The position numbers were made by a program, and so were the translations under genes. The notes beneath the pieces were generated by a model. It did no database searches. It worked only from the letters and a program-made list of their open reading frames with translations, and was not told where the DNA came from. Positions 8,419 through 17,855 of a DNA stretch of 64,000 bases are shown in pieces. Within the stretch, counting starts at the first letter, position 1, and the number at the start of each line of letters is the position of its first letter. The DNA comes from Alloscardovia macacae (GTDB taxonomy: Bacteria; Actinomycetota; Actinomycetes; Actinomycetales; Bifidobacteriaceae). The stretch lies in the NCBI RefSeq assembly GCF_002259705.1, contig NZ_MWWT01000009.1:124001-188000 (forward strand), given 5' to 3'.

Positions 8419-9252
8419 TTAGTTCCCCTCCCCTTCGTTCGCGGTCGGCGGGTTATACGCTGGGTCTGGCGTGAAGCCGGTTCCCTGCGTGTTTTCCTCG
8501 ATGGCCTGCTCCCAGTCTCCCGTGGAGATCATCTTATTAATGGCCGCGTTTATCTTTTTCGCGAGGTCGTGGTCTCCCTTATGGATGCCCACACCGTAGT
8601 ATTCCTGGGTAAATGGCTTACCCACGAGCTTGAGGCGTCCGCGCGAGTTCGACGCGAGTCCCGCGAGGATGATGTTATCCGTGGTCACCGCGTCTACGAT
8701 GCCGGAGAAGAGAGCAGTGGCGCATTCCGCGTAGCTCGGCTGCTCCATGAGCTGGACCTGGTTCGAGTATTTTTCTTTAATGACCACGGCCGAGGTGGAG
8801 CCCGTCACCGAGCACAGGCGCTTTCCGTTCAAGTCTTCCGGCCCCTGGATGGTCGTGTTATCCGCACGCACGAGCAGGTCCTGACCGGCTACGAGGTACG
8901 GGCCCGCGAAGTCTACCGTCTTCTTACGGTCGTCCGTGATGGAGTAGGATGCGAGGATCATGTCCACGTCCCTGTTTTGAAGCATAGCTTCGCGCTGCTT
9001 CGATGGCGCTTCCTTCCACACGATTTCGTAATCTTTGTATCCGAGCTGGTTCGCGATGTAGCGCGCCACGGATACGTCGAAGCCGGTGTACGTGCCGCCC
9101 TTCTTAAAGCCCACGCCTGGCTGGTCGAACTTGATACCGATAGTAATCTTATGGTCGCTGCTGTCCGCACTGCTCGACCCGCACGCTGCCAGTGACAGGA
9201 CACTGACTGCGGCGAGCACGGCGGCTGCAGTTTTCGCTAAAAGTTTCGTCAT
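8419..9252 (-). CDS. gluB: Glutamate-type ABC transporter substrate-binding lipoprotein, GluB-like
   Basis: 277 residues from the chosen ATG. The N-terminus is a lipoprotein signal (MTKLLAKTAAAVLAAVSVLS, then LAAC lipobox), followed by a family-3 binding protein: ITIGIKFDQPGVGFKKG, YTGFDVSVARYIANQLG, VDMILASYSITDDRKKTVDF. An in-frame TTG at 9291 has a better ribosome-binding site (AGAGGAGCGAGAA) but would put 13 charged residues before the signal peptide, so I prefer 9252. It is the second gene of the gluABCD order and the extracellular receptor of the system. Confidence 0.9.
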   Translation of the reverse strand: MTKLLAKTAAAVLAAVSVLSLAACGSSSADSSDHKITIGIKFDQPGVGFKKGGTYTGFDVSVARYIANQLGYKDYEIVWKEAPSKQREAMLQNRDVDMILASYSITDDRKKTVDFAGPYLVAGQDLLVRADNTTIQGPEDLNGKRLCSVTGSTSAVVIKEKYSNQVQLMEQPSYAECATALFSGIVDAVTTDNIILAGLASNSRGRLKLVGKPFTQEYYGVGIHKGDHDLAKKINAAINKMISTGDWEQAIEENTQGTGFTPDPAYNPPTANEGEGN

Positions 9253-9327
9253 GTCGTTTCTTCTGTCTCGTTCCTCTGGTTTTACTGCCAATTCTCGCTC
9301 CTCTTTCAGAGCGTCTCCTCTGCTCTG

Positions 9328-10128
9328 TTAATGCTTGAGGATCTTCGACAGGAAGTCCTTCGCGCGGTCAGTCTGCGGATTCTCGAAGAACTGCTCCGGA
9401 GAGCCCGCTTCGAGGATCTTACCGTCCGCCATGAAGACGATGTTATCTGCCACCTGACGTGCGAAGCCCATCTCGTGGGTCACGCAAATCATGGTCATGC
9501 CTTCGTGTGCGAGCTGTGTCATGGTGTCCAGTACTTCGTTCACCATCTCTGGGTCGAGAGCCGAGGTCGGCTCGTCGAAAAGCATCACCTTCGGATGCAT
9601 GGCGAGTGCGCGCGCTATGGCCACGCGCTGCTGCTGGCCACCAGAGAGCTGGGATGGCATCTTCTGCGCCTGGGAATCCACACCCACACGCGCCAGAAGC
9701 TCCATAGCCTCATCCTCTGCGTCGCGCTTCGACATGTGACGTACACGCATCGGCGCAAGGGTTACGTTCTGGAGGATAGTTTTATTCGCGAACAGGTTAA
9801 ACTGCTGGAACACCATGCCCACTTCTGCGCGCAGGTTCGCCAGGTCGCGACCTTCTGCAGGGAGCACTTCACCATCGATGCGAATGACGCCAGAGTCGAT
9901 GGTCTCGAGGCGGTTAATGGTGCGGCACATGGTGGACTTACCCGAGCCCGATGGTCCGAGAACCACCATCACCTGGCCCTTTCCCACCTTCAGGTTTATA
10001 TTCTTCAGCACGTGAAGGTCTCCATAGTGCTTTTCCACGTGGCTCAGCTCCACGAGTGGGTTTTCTATGTTATCTCCCACGTGAACACTGCGGTGTATAT
10101 GCACACTATTAAGGATTTCTGTAGCCAT
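9328..10128 (-). CDS. gluA: Amino-acid ABC transporter ATP-binding protein, GluA-like
   Basis: 266 residues from the ATG preceded by AAGGAGGAGAGC, an almost perfect ribosome-binding site (a longer frame to 10170 is not needed). ABC motifs in order: Walker [11 protein letters not shown]-loop VFQQFNLF, signature LSGGQQQR, Walker B VMLFDEP, switch His in VTHEMGFA. It powers uptake through GluC/GluD. First gene of the operon, 75 nt before gluB, with a palindromic repeat about 115 nt upstream. Confidence 0.93.
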   Translation of the reverse strand: MATEILNSVHIHRSVHVGDNIENPLVELSHVEKHYGDLHVLKNINLKVGKGQVMVVLGPSGSGKSTMCRTINRLETIDSGVIRIDGEVLPAEGRDLANLRAEVGMVFQQFNLFANKTILQNVTLAPMRVRHMSKRDAEDEAMELLARVGVDSQAQKMPSQLSGGQQQRVAIARALAMHPKVMLFDEPTSALDPEMVNEVLDTMTQLAHEGMTMICVTHEMGFARQVADNIVFMADGKILEAGSPEQFFENPQTDRAKDFLSKILKH

Positions 10129-10244
10129 GCTCTCCTCCTTCAGTCTGTATCTCATCTCTATTCGTGTCATTCCATTCTACAGACAGGGGGTTATGAAGAC
10201 ATAAAAGCTATGTAACATCTATGTTAAACGGCTGAAAAAAAGAC

Positions 10245-10385
10245 ACCTCGCGAGTTTTTTGCATTCCGTGCCGTGGAAGGTACGAGCCCGAAAATGCAGT
10301 CCAGTACCGCCGCGGCACCTCACAAAACAAGGCCGCGGAGGCCTCACAGACCGCCGCGGCACGATATGCAAAAAACTCGCGAGGT
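10245..10385. repeat. 141-nt palindromic element with 32-nt terminal arms
   Basis: The left arm (10245-10276) and right arm (10354-10385) are reverse complements at 29 of 32 positions, with the outer 20 nt perfect (ACCTCGCGAGTTTTTTGCAT). Inside are two direct copies of ACCGCCGCGGCAC and the short palindrome GGCCGCGGAGGCC. The arm closely matches the arms of the 270-nt element near 62.3 kb (CCTCGCGASTTTTTTGCAT, then CGTGCC). It occupies the gap between msrAB and gluA, both on the minus strand, so it will be transcribed or will separate the two units. Confidence 0.75.
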
Positions 10386-10413
10386 AAATTTTTAGAGGAT
10401 TACTCCCCCCCCT

Positions 10414-11382
10414 CTACTCCCCCTCCAGCACGAGAGGAATCAGCTCAGCATACCCCTGCTCCTCCATCTGTTCGAGCGGCACGAAGTCCAGGGAGGCGGA
10501 GTTCATGCAGTAGCGCAGGCCTCCCATCTGCTTCGGACCATCCGTAAAGACGTGGCCGAGGTGAATGCCACTGTCCTTCGCCCGTACTTCTATGCGAGGA
10601 CGCCCGAAGAGTGAGTAGTCCTCTACTTCCACGAGGTCATCATTATGGATAGGCTTGCTGAAGGACGGCCAGCCGCAGCCGGAGTCGAACTTCGTCGTGG
10701 AGACGAACAGCGGCTTCCTGCTGACGATGTCCACATAAATCCCCGGCTCGAACGTCGCATCATATTCGTTCGCGAAAGGCCGCTCGGTATCGGCATTCTG
10801 CGTCACCTGGTAGCTGAGGTTACTGAGCTCCCAGATGCGCTCTATGTACTTCTGGCGCTGTGGCACGCGCAGCATGGCCTGCACGGAGATGTGGCAGTAT
10901 CCCGTAGGATTTTTGATGAGATAATCCTGATGGTACTCCTCTGCTGGGTAGAAGTTCTCGAGAGAGACCACTTCCACAGCACTGTCCTTCTGCTCGCGGC
11001 GCTCGAGCTGTGCGAGCGCGGTCGTGAAGGTCTCACGCTGTGCTTCCACGTCATCCGCATCCACCCCCGGTCCACCGAGGTAGAGCCCCGTGCGGTACTG
11101 ACGTCCCACGTCATGCCCCTGACGGTCCACGCTCCACGGATCGATGACGTCGAGGAAAAGCAGCGTCAGCACGCGCAAGGACACGCGCGATGGGTCATAC
11201 TCCACTCGCACGGCTTCCACAGCATCCGTCGCTCCCGTGCATACCTGCTCATAGCTCGGGTTCTCCACGCGCGAGTTCGCATATCCTACGGTCGTTTTTA
11301 CGACACCGTCTACCTTATGAAAGTACTCTTCCATACCCCAGAAGCATCCACCTGCCACATAGACCACGTTCGTCTCTGCCAT
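10414..11382 (-). CDS. msrAB: Bifunctional peptide methionine sulfoxide reductase MsrA/MsrB
   Basis: 322 residues. The N-terminal MsrA domain (about 1-165) has the catalytic motif GGCFWGMEEYF and the downstream EEYHQDYL motif; it reduces Met-S-sulfoxide. The C-terminal MsrB domain (about 180-320) has DSGCGWPSF, the HLGHVF motif and the catalytic RYCMNSASLDF; it reduces Met-R-sulfoxide. The CxxC pairs that bind zinc in many MsrB proteins are absent, so this is a zinc-less type. Start: ATG at 11382 follows AAAGGAG; the GTG six bases upstream is inside that spacer. Repairs oxidised protein methionines, probably in the cytoplasm since no signal peptide is visible. Confidence 0.95.
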   Translation of the reverse strand: MAETNVVYVAGGCFWGMEEYFHKVDGVVKTTVGYANSRVENPSYEQVCTGATDAVEAVRVEYDPSRVSLRVLTLLFLDVIDPWSVDRQGHDVGRQYRTGLYLGGPGVDADDVEAQRETFTTALAQLERREQKDSAVEVVSLENFYPAEEYHQDYLIKNPTGYCHISVQAMLRVPQRQKYIERIWELSNLSYQVTQNADTERPFANEYDATFEPGIYVDIVSRKPLFVSTTKFDSGCGWPSFSKPIHNDDLVEVEDYSLFGRPRIEVRAKDSGIHLGHVFTDGPKQMGGLRYCMNSASLDFVPLEQMEEQGYAELIPLVLEGE

Positions 11383-11477
11383 GCCCACTCCTTTATGTCC
11401 AGTTCATGTTCAGTTCATGCTTGATTCATGCTCGCGCCCCACCAGCTCGAGCTATAGGTGAAAGTATAGTAGTACCC

Positions 11478-12284
11478 ATGAGTAAAAGCACGAATGATTC
11501 GGACGGTTTACTATTAGCTAAATACCGCCGCGCCATCATCTTCGGCGCAGGCGAGTATTACGAGGAGATGCCTTTCGTTCCTCCCCAAGCCTACGTCATC
11601 GCTGCAGATGGCGGATACGACCACGTGATGTCGCTCGGGATAGAGCCGCACGCGCTCGTGGGAGATATGGATTCCATTCAGGAGCGTGACGAACTGGACC
11701 TCGCTCCCCACGTCATCGCGCTTCCATCCGAGAAGGATGACTCGGATATGCTGGCAGCCGTGAAGCACGCGTGGGCGCTGGGTATGCGCGAGTTTGAGTT
11801 TTATGGAGTCTTCGGTGGGCGTATGGACCATAGCATCGCGAATCTGCAGACGGCGGCGAAGATAGCTACTGCTGGTGGCGTGGCGTTTCTGCATGGCGAC
11901 CATGTGATTACTACCGTGATTCAGGATGCGACGATGACTTTTCCGGCTGGCTACGTAGCCGCCGGGCGTCCGCTGTCTGTTTTTGCTCACTCTTCCGTCT
12001 GCGCGCACGTGAGCATTACGGGCTTGAAGTACTGCGTGGACGATGTAGAGTTTTCGAACCTCGAGCCGATGGGCTTGAGTAACGAATTTCTGCCCGATAC
12101 GCCTGCTGAGATATCCGTAGACGGCGGCGCACTGCTCGTCATCTACCCGAGTGAGGCGCCTACCCCGCGTGTGGAGAGCCGCGTTCCGCCTGTGGACAGC
12201 GCAGATTTTGGTCAATTGACCCAAAAGAAGTCAGCCTATCTCCAGCCTAACGCGGGCGCTAAACGAGGACGGCACGTCGCTTAA
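11478..12284 (+). CDS. thiN: Thiamine pyrophosphokinase
   Basis: 268 residues from the ATG at 11478. Family motifs are present in order: IIFGAGE, AADGGYDHVMSLGIEPHALV leading to the GDMDS metal/ATP motif, SEKDDSDMLAAV (KDxTDxxxA class), and FGGRMDHSIANL. The enzyme transfers pyrophosphate from ATP to thiamine to make thiamine diphosphate, needed by the xylulose-5-phosphate phosphoketolase that bifidobacteria rely on. The last roughly 50 residues are polar and not part of the catalytic fold. Ribosome-binding site is poor (AGTAGTACCC). Divergent from msrAB. Confidence 0.9.
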   Translation: MSKSTNDSDGLLLAKYRRAIIFGAGEYYEEMPFVPPQAYVIAADGGYDHVMSLGIEPHALVGDMDSIQERDELDLAPHVIALPSEKDDSDMLAAVKHAWALGMREFEFYGVFGGRMDHSIANLQTAAKIATAGGVAFLHGDHVITTVIQDATMTFPAGYVAAGRPLSVFAHSSVCAHVSITGLKYCVDDVEFSNLEPMGLSNEFLPDTPAEISVDGGALLVIYPSEAPTPRVESRVPPVDSADFGQLTQKKSAYLQPNAGAKRGRHVA

Positions 12285-12406
12285 GGCGAAATGACCCGCC
12301 CGCTCGTCGTGTCGGTACAGGCAGAGCATTAAAATGGGAGCGTAGGCATTTAGCCGAGCTCGTAACTCTACACGGGGTTACGGCACACTAAATAAGGAAG
12401 TATTAC

Positions 12407-13462
12407 ATGACAGTAAAGATTGGTATTAACGGTTTCGGCCGTATCGGTCGTCTCGCATTCCGTCGCATTCTCGAGCTGCAGAATCGTGGCGGCGCAGCTG
12501 GTGACATCGACGTTGCTGCTATTAATGATCTGACCACCCCATCCATGCTGGCTTACTTGCTCAAGTATGACAGCAGCCAGGGCCCATTCAAGCATGACGA
12601 TGGCACTGCATATGAGATTTCCGCTACGGACACCGCACTCGTGGTAGACGGCAAGGAATATCCAGTGTACGCAGAGCGCGACGCTAAGGATATCCCATGG
12701 GTAGCAAACGATGGCGTGGAATACGTCCTCGAGTGCACCGGCTTCTACACCTCTGCTGAGAAGTCCCAGGCTCACCTGGATGCAGGCGCGAAGAAGGTTC
12801 TCATCTCCGCTCCAGCTAAGGATGACACCACTCCTACCGTCGTCTATGGTGTAAACCACGAGATTCTCACCCCAGCAGACGCTATCGTGTCCGCAGGTTC
12901 CTGCACCACGAACTCCATGGCTGCTATGGTGAAGCTCCTCGACGAGAAGTGGGGCATCGAAGTAGGCTTCATGACCACCATCCACGCATACACCGGCACT
13001 CAGATGATTCTGGACGGCCCACGTAACAAGTCTGGCCGTAATAACCGTGCAGCAGCTGTGAACACCATTCCTCACAGCACTGGTGCAGCTAAGGCTATCG
13101 GTAAGGTCGTTCCTTCCGTAGACGGTAAGCTCCAGGGCCACGCTCAGCGCGTTCAGGTTCCAGATGGATCCATCACCGAGCTGACCACTCAGCTTCGCGA
13201 GAAGGTCACCGCTGATGAGATTAACGCAGCGTTTAAGGAAGCTTTCGAAGGCTGCGAGTACTACGGTTATAACGGTGACGGCATCGTCTCCTCGGATATC
13301 ATCGGCGACACCCACGGTGGTGTCTTCGACCCTACCCAGACCGTAGTGAACACCGCTGGTGACAAGCAGCTCGTACAGACCGTAGCATTCTACGATAACG
13401 AGTATGGCTTCACCTGCAACATGATTCGTACCCTCCTCTACTTCGCTGAGATTAACGAGTAG
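12407..13462 (+). CDS. gap: Glyceraldehyde-3-phosphate dehydrogenase
   Basis: 351 residues, starting [17 protein letters not shown] (NAD-binding fold). The catalytic loop is [13 protein letters not shown] with the active-site Cys, followed by the expected His region ([14 protein letters not shown]) and the C-terminal [11 protein letters not shown]. It oxidises glyceraldehyde-3-phosphate with NAD and phosphate in the lower half of glycolysis. Ribosome-binding site AAGGAAG six nt before ATG. The codons are strongly biased to C-ending ones, as expected for a highly expressed gene. Monocistronic, with a strong terminator. Confidence 0.97.
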   Translation: MTVKIGINGFGRIGRLAFRRILELQNRGGAAGDIDVAAINDLTTPSMLAYLLKYDSSQGPFKHDDGTAYEISATDTALVVDGKEYPVYAERDAKDIPWVANDGVEYVLECTGFYTSAEKSQAHLDAGAKKVLISAPAKDDTTPTVVYGVNHEILTPADAIVSAGSCTTNSMAAMVKLLDEKWGIEVGFMTTIHAYTGTQMILDGPRNKSGRNNRAAAVNTIPHSTGAAKAIGKVVPSVDGKLQGHAQRVQVPDGSITELTTQLREKVTADEINAAFKEAFEGCEYYGYNGDGIVSSDIIGDTHGGVFDPTQTVVNTAGDKQLVQTVAFYDNEYGFTCNMIRTLLYFAEINE

Positions 13463-13480
13463 TTCCGAGCTCTAAGAATC

Positions 13481-13534
13481 ATACGAACGCGGGGTGTAGG
13501 GCAGATTTTCTGCTTTACACCCCGCTTTCGTATA
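13481..13534 (+). terminator. Terminator after gap
   Basis: Perfect stem GCGGGGTGTA / TACACCCCGC, extended by ATACGAA / TTCGTAT around small bulges, with a TTTC tail; about 20 nt after the gap stop. Confidence 0.8.
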
Positions 13535-13613
13535 CTCGTATGCCATACCCGACGTGTATAGTGGGTGACAGTACTTTTCTGAGATCCGAGAGAAGACGAG
13601 AGGTGAGACGTAT

Positions 13614-14696
13614 ATGGTGACGATGAAAGAGATTTCTGCTCAAGCAGGAGTGTCCGTCTCCACAGTCTCTCTCGTTCTGAATAACCGTGATAAAGGCCGC
13701 ATAAAGCCACGTGTAGCTGCCCAGATTCGTCAGGTCGCCAGAGACCTCGGGTACCGCCCTAATCTCATGGCCAGGAGCCTCAAAACGAGCCACACTCACA
13801 TCCTCGGATTCCTCAGTAAAGAAGTGGCTACCACGCCATACGCTGGACCTATCATTTTAGGCGCTCAGGATGCGGCTAGCCAGTATGGGTATGTGATTAT
13901 GACTGTCTCAGCAGACGACCCTCGTTCCTCAGAAGAAACCGAGATATCTGCACTCGAACGCTACGGCGTGGATGGCTTCTTCCTCGCGGAAATGTCAAAC
14001 AGAAAAGCGCAGGTTCCGTCGTCACTCCAGAACTACCCTACCGTGCTTGTCAATGCTACGGATGGACATCCCGCATCCAGTACTACACCGAACCAGATTC
14101 ATCATACTGGCATAGCTCCAGATGAGCGCCTCATAGGATACGATGCGACGATGCGGCTCATCCACGCAGGATGCACACGCATAGCCTATGTAGGATGTAG
14201 CGAACCGATGCTCGCCGAAGGATTACGCCTCGAGGGATATAAAGAGGCACTTCGAGAAGCTGGCTTGCCTTTCGATTCTTCTCTCGTTACAGCAGTTTTG
14301 AATAATGGTCCTGCTCTGCACAGTGTGCGAGAACTCATAGAGACACAGCATCCTGATGGCATTTTCTGCTTTAATGATGCCCGCGCGTGGTATGTATATG
14401 ACACTGCCGCTCGACTCGGCCTGACCATCGGAAAAGACATCAGTGTGGTCGGCGTGGATAACCATCGCATCTTCGCTGAGACTCTCGAACCTCAGCTTTC
14501 TACCGTAGAACTTCCCCACTACGAAATGGGATACTGGGCGGCATGTAAGCTCATCAGCATGATAGAGCCAGAACGGGAGCTGGACTTCTCCACAAGCCCA
14601 CGTCCGCTACGCGCTACTCTCCCACCACTCGACAGCGAGGGAGACGTTCTTATCCACTGCTCACTCGTGGATAAGAACTCTGTCATAACGCAGTAG
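13614..14696 (+). CDS. LacI-family transcriptional regulator
   Basis: 360 residues. The N-terminal helix-turn-helix is typical (VTMKEISAQAGVSVSTVSLV then LNNR), with hinge helix RPNLMARSLKT, then the ligand domain (HILGFLSKEVATTPYAG; GVDGFFLAEMS; ISVVGVDNHRIF). Ribosome-binding site GAGAGGTGAG is 6-9 nt before ATG. The gene stands alone between gap and nrdR, with no sugar gene beside it, so its targets are elsewhere. The palindromic LacI-like site before the nucleoside hydrolase operon (22030-22047) is one candidate target; that is inference. Confidence 0.92.
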   Translation: MVTMKEISAQAGVSVSTVSLVLNNRDKGRIKPRVAAQIRQVARDLGYRPNLMARSLKTSHTHILGFLSKEVATTPYAGPIILGAQDAASQYGYVIMTVSADDPRSSEETEISALERYGVDGFFLAEMSNRKAQVPSSLQNYPTVLVNATDGHPASSTTPNQIHHTGIAPDERLIGYDATMRLIHAGCTRIAYVGCSEPMLAEGLRLEGYKEALREAGLPFDSSLVTAVLNNGPALHSVRELIETQHPDGIFCFNDARAWYVYDTAARLGLTIGKDISVVGVDNHRIFAETLEPQLSTVELPHYEMGYWAACKLISMIEPERELDFSTSPRPLRATLPPLDSEGDVLIHCSLVDKNSVITQ

Positions 14697-14728
14697 TGTA
14701 TCGTTTAACTACTTCATACTACTCGATG

Positions 14729-15184
14729 CTACTCGTGGAGACGCGCAGCATGAAGCTGATCTATGGCCTTCGAATAGTCTTCGAGGGAATTAAAGTGCTG
14801 ATACACGGATGCAAAGCGCATGTACGCTACTTCATCCAGCAAGCGTAGTGGTTCGAGGATAGCAAGCCCTACTTCTTCAGCCTTCACTTCTGCTACGCCA
14901 CGCGAACGGAGGTCCCGCTCTACATGAATGCCGAGCTGCTTGAGCAGTTCTTCTTCGATAGGACGTCCCTTACATGCCTTTCGCACTCCCGATACGACCT
15001 TTTCCCGGTTAAAAGGCTCAGAGCTTCCATCGCGCTTAACGACCATGAGAACCATGGACTCCTGTGTCGTAAAGCGCTTCGAGCACACGACACATTCGCG
15101 ACGGCGGCGGATAGAGTATCCATCCTCGCTCACGCGAGTATCGACGACTTTCGTATCTTCACTTTGACAAAAAGGACAATGCAT
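14729..15184 (-). CDS. nrdR: Transcriptional repressor NrdR
   Basis: 151 residues. N-terminal zinc ribbon with two CxxC pairs (MHCPFCQSEDTKVVDTR; RECVVCSKRFTTQE), then an ATP-cone domain (MVLMVVKRDGSSEPFNREKV). NrdR senses nucleotides and represses ribonucleotide reductase genes. It lies 20 nt after the LysM gene, in the order lexA / LysM protein / nrdR also seen in mycobacteria (Rv2720, Rv2719c, Rv2718c), so it is probably read from the SOS-controlled promoter as well. Confidence 0.95.
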   Translation of the reverse strand: MHCPFCQSEDTKVVDTRVSEDGYSIRRRRECVVCSKRFTTQESMVLMVVKRDGSSEPFNREKVVSGVRKACKGRPIEEELLKQLGIHVERDLRSRGVAEVKAEEVGLAILEPLRLLDEVAYMRFASVYQHFNSLEDYSKAIDQLHAARLHE

Positions 15185-15204
15185 ACCCCTAACCCTAGCA
15201 GATA

Positions 15205-15594
15205 CTAGGCTTGTGGCACAAGCAGAGTCTGTCCTACGACAAGCTGATCACTACTGAGATGATTAATCCGTTTTATACGCTTCATAGTCGCATATATATC
15301 AGCTCCTTCTGGAGTAACCTGCTGCGCATAAGACCACAGAGTTTCCTGCGGCTGTACTGTGTACCGCACGAGTTCGTCCTCACCATTATCCGCTGCAGCC
15401 TGTGGAAGCATGAACGCCACAGCACATACCAGCACCACTACAGCGAGCCCGAGGACAGTAAAGACTCCGCGTCCACTCATCAGGAAGTTTTCGAATACCC
15501 CGGTACCCATATCATCCACGTCAGCAGTATCCGCATCTACATACAGGGAGCCTGCATACGTGGCATCATTACCGGCATCCATCATCGATCTCAT
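15205..15594 (-). CDS. LysM-domain membrane protein, probable SOS-induced division inhibitor
   Basis: 129 residues from the ATG preceded by GAGGAGAGTGCT. A short acidic N-terminus leads into one membrane segment (GVFTVLGLAVVVLVCAVAFM), then a LysM peptidoglycan-binding domain (VRYTVQPQETLWSYAQQ ... RINHLSSDQLVVGQTLLVP). A longer frame to 15657 would put its start codon inside an SOS box, so it is unlikely. Position next to lexA, with three SOS boxes in front, matches the LysM division inhibitors of other Gram-positives (Rv2719c in M. tuberculosis, YneA in Bacillus). Role by context, not by close sequence identity. Confidence 0.85.
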   Translation of the reverse strand: MRSMMDAGNDATYAGSLYVDADTADVDDMGTGVFENFLMSGRGVFTVLGLAVVVLVCAVAFMLPQAAADNGEDELVRYTVQPQETLWSYAQQVTPEGADIYATMKRIKRINHLSSDQLVVGQTLLVPQA

Positions 15595-15649
15595 AGCACT
15601 CTCCTCACTTCCCATCTCGGTTTTCTCATTCCTTTGACGTACAAAAAAG

Positions 15650-15701
15650 TCGAACATATGTTCTATCGAACGTATGTTCTAAGTATCGCACATCTGTTCG
15701 A
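15650..15701. promoter_or_regulatory. Three tandem SOS boxes (LexA sites)
   Basis: TCGAACatatGTTCTA (15650-15665), TCGAACgtatGTTCTA (15666-15681) and TCGCACatctGTTCGA (15686-15701) each match the Gram-positive/actinobacterial SOS consensus TCGAACN4GTTCGA at 11 of 12 fixed positions. The first two abut and the third is 4 nt on. They sit just upstream of the LysM gene. Confidence 0.88.
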
Positions 15702-15739
15702 CCTTGTCACCTAGCGTGTCGCCATCCGAGGACACGCAT

Positions 15740-15755
15740 TCGAACATCTGTTTGC
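15740..15755. promoter_or_regulatory. SOS box in front of lexA
   Basis: TCGAACatctGTTTGC matches the SOS consensus at 10 of 12 fixed positions and lies 50 nt before the lexA start, as expected for LexA self-repression. Confidence 0.75.
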
Positions 15756-15804
15756 TTTCAGCAAAGAAACACGCTAGACTAGAGACATCTATGGAAGGAC
15801 TGTC

Positions 15805-16641
15805 ATGACTACCACCCCGCTTAACTCTTTTGCTTCAGAAGACGAAGCACAAAAAGCTAAGGCCCTGGGCCTGACGTCAGCACGCCAGTATCAGGTATAT
15901 GAGGCTATCCGCAAACACGTGGACGAGCACGGCTTTGCGCCTACGTTACGCGAAATAGGTGCCCTCGTAGGCCTGCGAAGCTCCTCGTCTGTCAAGCATC
16001 AGGTTCAGTCTCTCGTCACGCACGAACTCATCCGTGTGAACCCCCGAAAAGGTCGCGCTATAGAGCTTTTACCAGCGAAGTCACAGACAGGACAGACAAA
16101 AAAGGAAGGTCAACCAGACCAAGCCCACACAGACCAGTACTCTCACTCAGAAACTGCTGAAGAACGGCAGACAGCGAAGATATACGCATTCCCCCAAACT
16201 CATCCAGAAGGCCAGCAGATTCCTCAGTATCTTCAGCCTGAAGAGGTGAGCGAATCCATCGCGCTTTCTCACGATATTCCACTCGTAGGTCGCATCGCAG
16301 CTGGCATACCTATCACTGCAGAACAGCATGTGGATGACGTCATGCGTCTGCCACAGCGCCTCACTGGTGAAGGTACACTGTTTATGCTGGAAGTTCATGG
16401 AGACTCTATGACGGATGCAGCTATCTGTGATGGAGACTTCGTCGTCGTGCGCGAGCAGTCCACTGCTACGAATGGGGATATCGTCGCAGCCCTTCTCGAC
16501 GATGAAGCCACAGTAAAGACCTTCCAGCAGGATAAGAATGGCCATGTGTGGCTTATGCCGCATAATCCGGCTTACTCCCCTATAGATGGCACCCATGCCA
16601 GAATTATGGGAAAGGTCGTCACAGTCCTGCGTAAGCTGTAG
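15805..16641 (+). CDS. lexA: SOS repressor LexA
   Basis: 278 residues. The winged-helix DNA-binding domain (about 15-95) contains PTLREIGALVGLRSSSSVKH. The C-terminal peptidase domain has the Ala-Gly self-cleavage site in GRIAAGIP, catalytic Ser in HGDSMTDAAICDGD and catalytic Lys in DEATVKTF. Between them is a polar, Gln/Lys/Glu-rich linker of about 60 residues (roughly 92-150) that makes the protein longer than the usual 200-240. RecA-stimulated cleavage relieves repression after DNA damage. Ribosome-binding site AAGGAC 4 nt before ATG. Confidence 0.95.
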   Translation: MTTTPLNSFASEDEAQKAKALGLTSARQYQVYEAIRKHVDEHGFAPTLREIGALVGLRSSSSVKHQVQSLVTHELIRVNPRKGRAIELLPAKSQTGQTKKEGQPDQAHTDQYSHSETAEERQTAKIYAFPQTHPEGQQIPQYLQPEEVSESIALSHDIPLVGRIAAGIPITAEQHVDDVMRLPQRLTGEGTLFMLEVHGDSMTDAAICDGDFVVVREQSTATNGDIVAALLDDEATVKTFQQDKNGHVWLMPHNPAYSPIDGTHARIMGKVVTVLRKL

Positions 16642-16699
16642 ACGCCTCGGCGAGCGAAGACAGACCAGCCCTGACAAAGAATGAATTGACTGTCATACG

Positions 16700-16740
16700 A
16701 AAAGGGGCGTGACATGCATACAGCACGTCACGCCCCTTTT
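16700..16740. terminator. Bidirectional terminator between lexA and ldh
   Basis: Perfect 14-bp stem AAAAGGGGCGTGAC / GTCACGCCCCTTTT with a 13-nt loop. A T-run follows on either strand, serving the convergent lexA and ldh genes. Confidence 0.9.
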
Positions 16741-16761
16741 GCTACGAAAGAATTCTAGAAA

Positions 16762-17739
<978 letters not shown>

Positions 17740-17855
17740 TCATGGATTTTCATGATAGGAATATGTTCCTGAACGAGATTGCACATACTAGTTTACTCAG
17801 ACCGCTCTACGAAAGTGAGGCTCCTCGAGCAGTCTGAAGAAGAATGTGAGAGAAC

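Noticed and set aside
12368-13315. A 315-codon minus-strand frame
   Set aside because: It is antisense to gap; the GAPDH coding is unambiguous.
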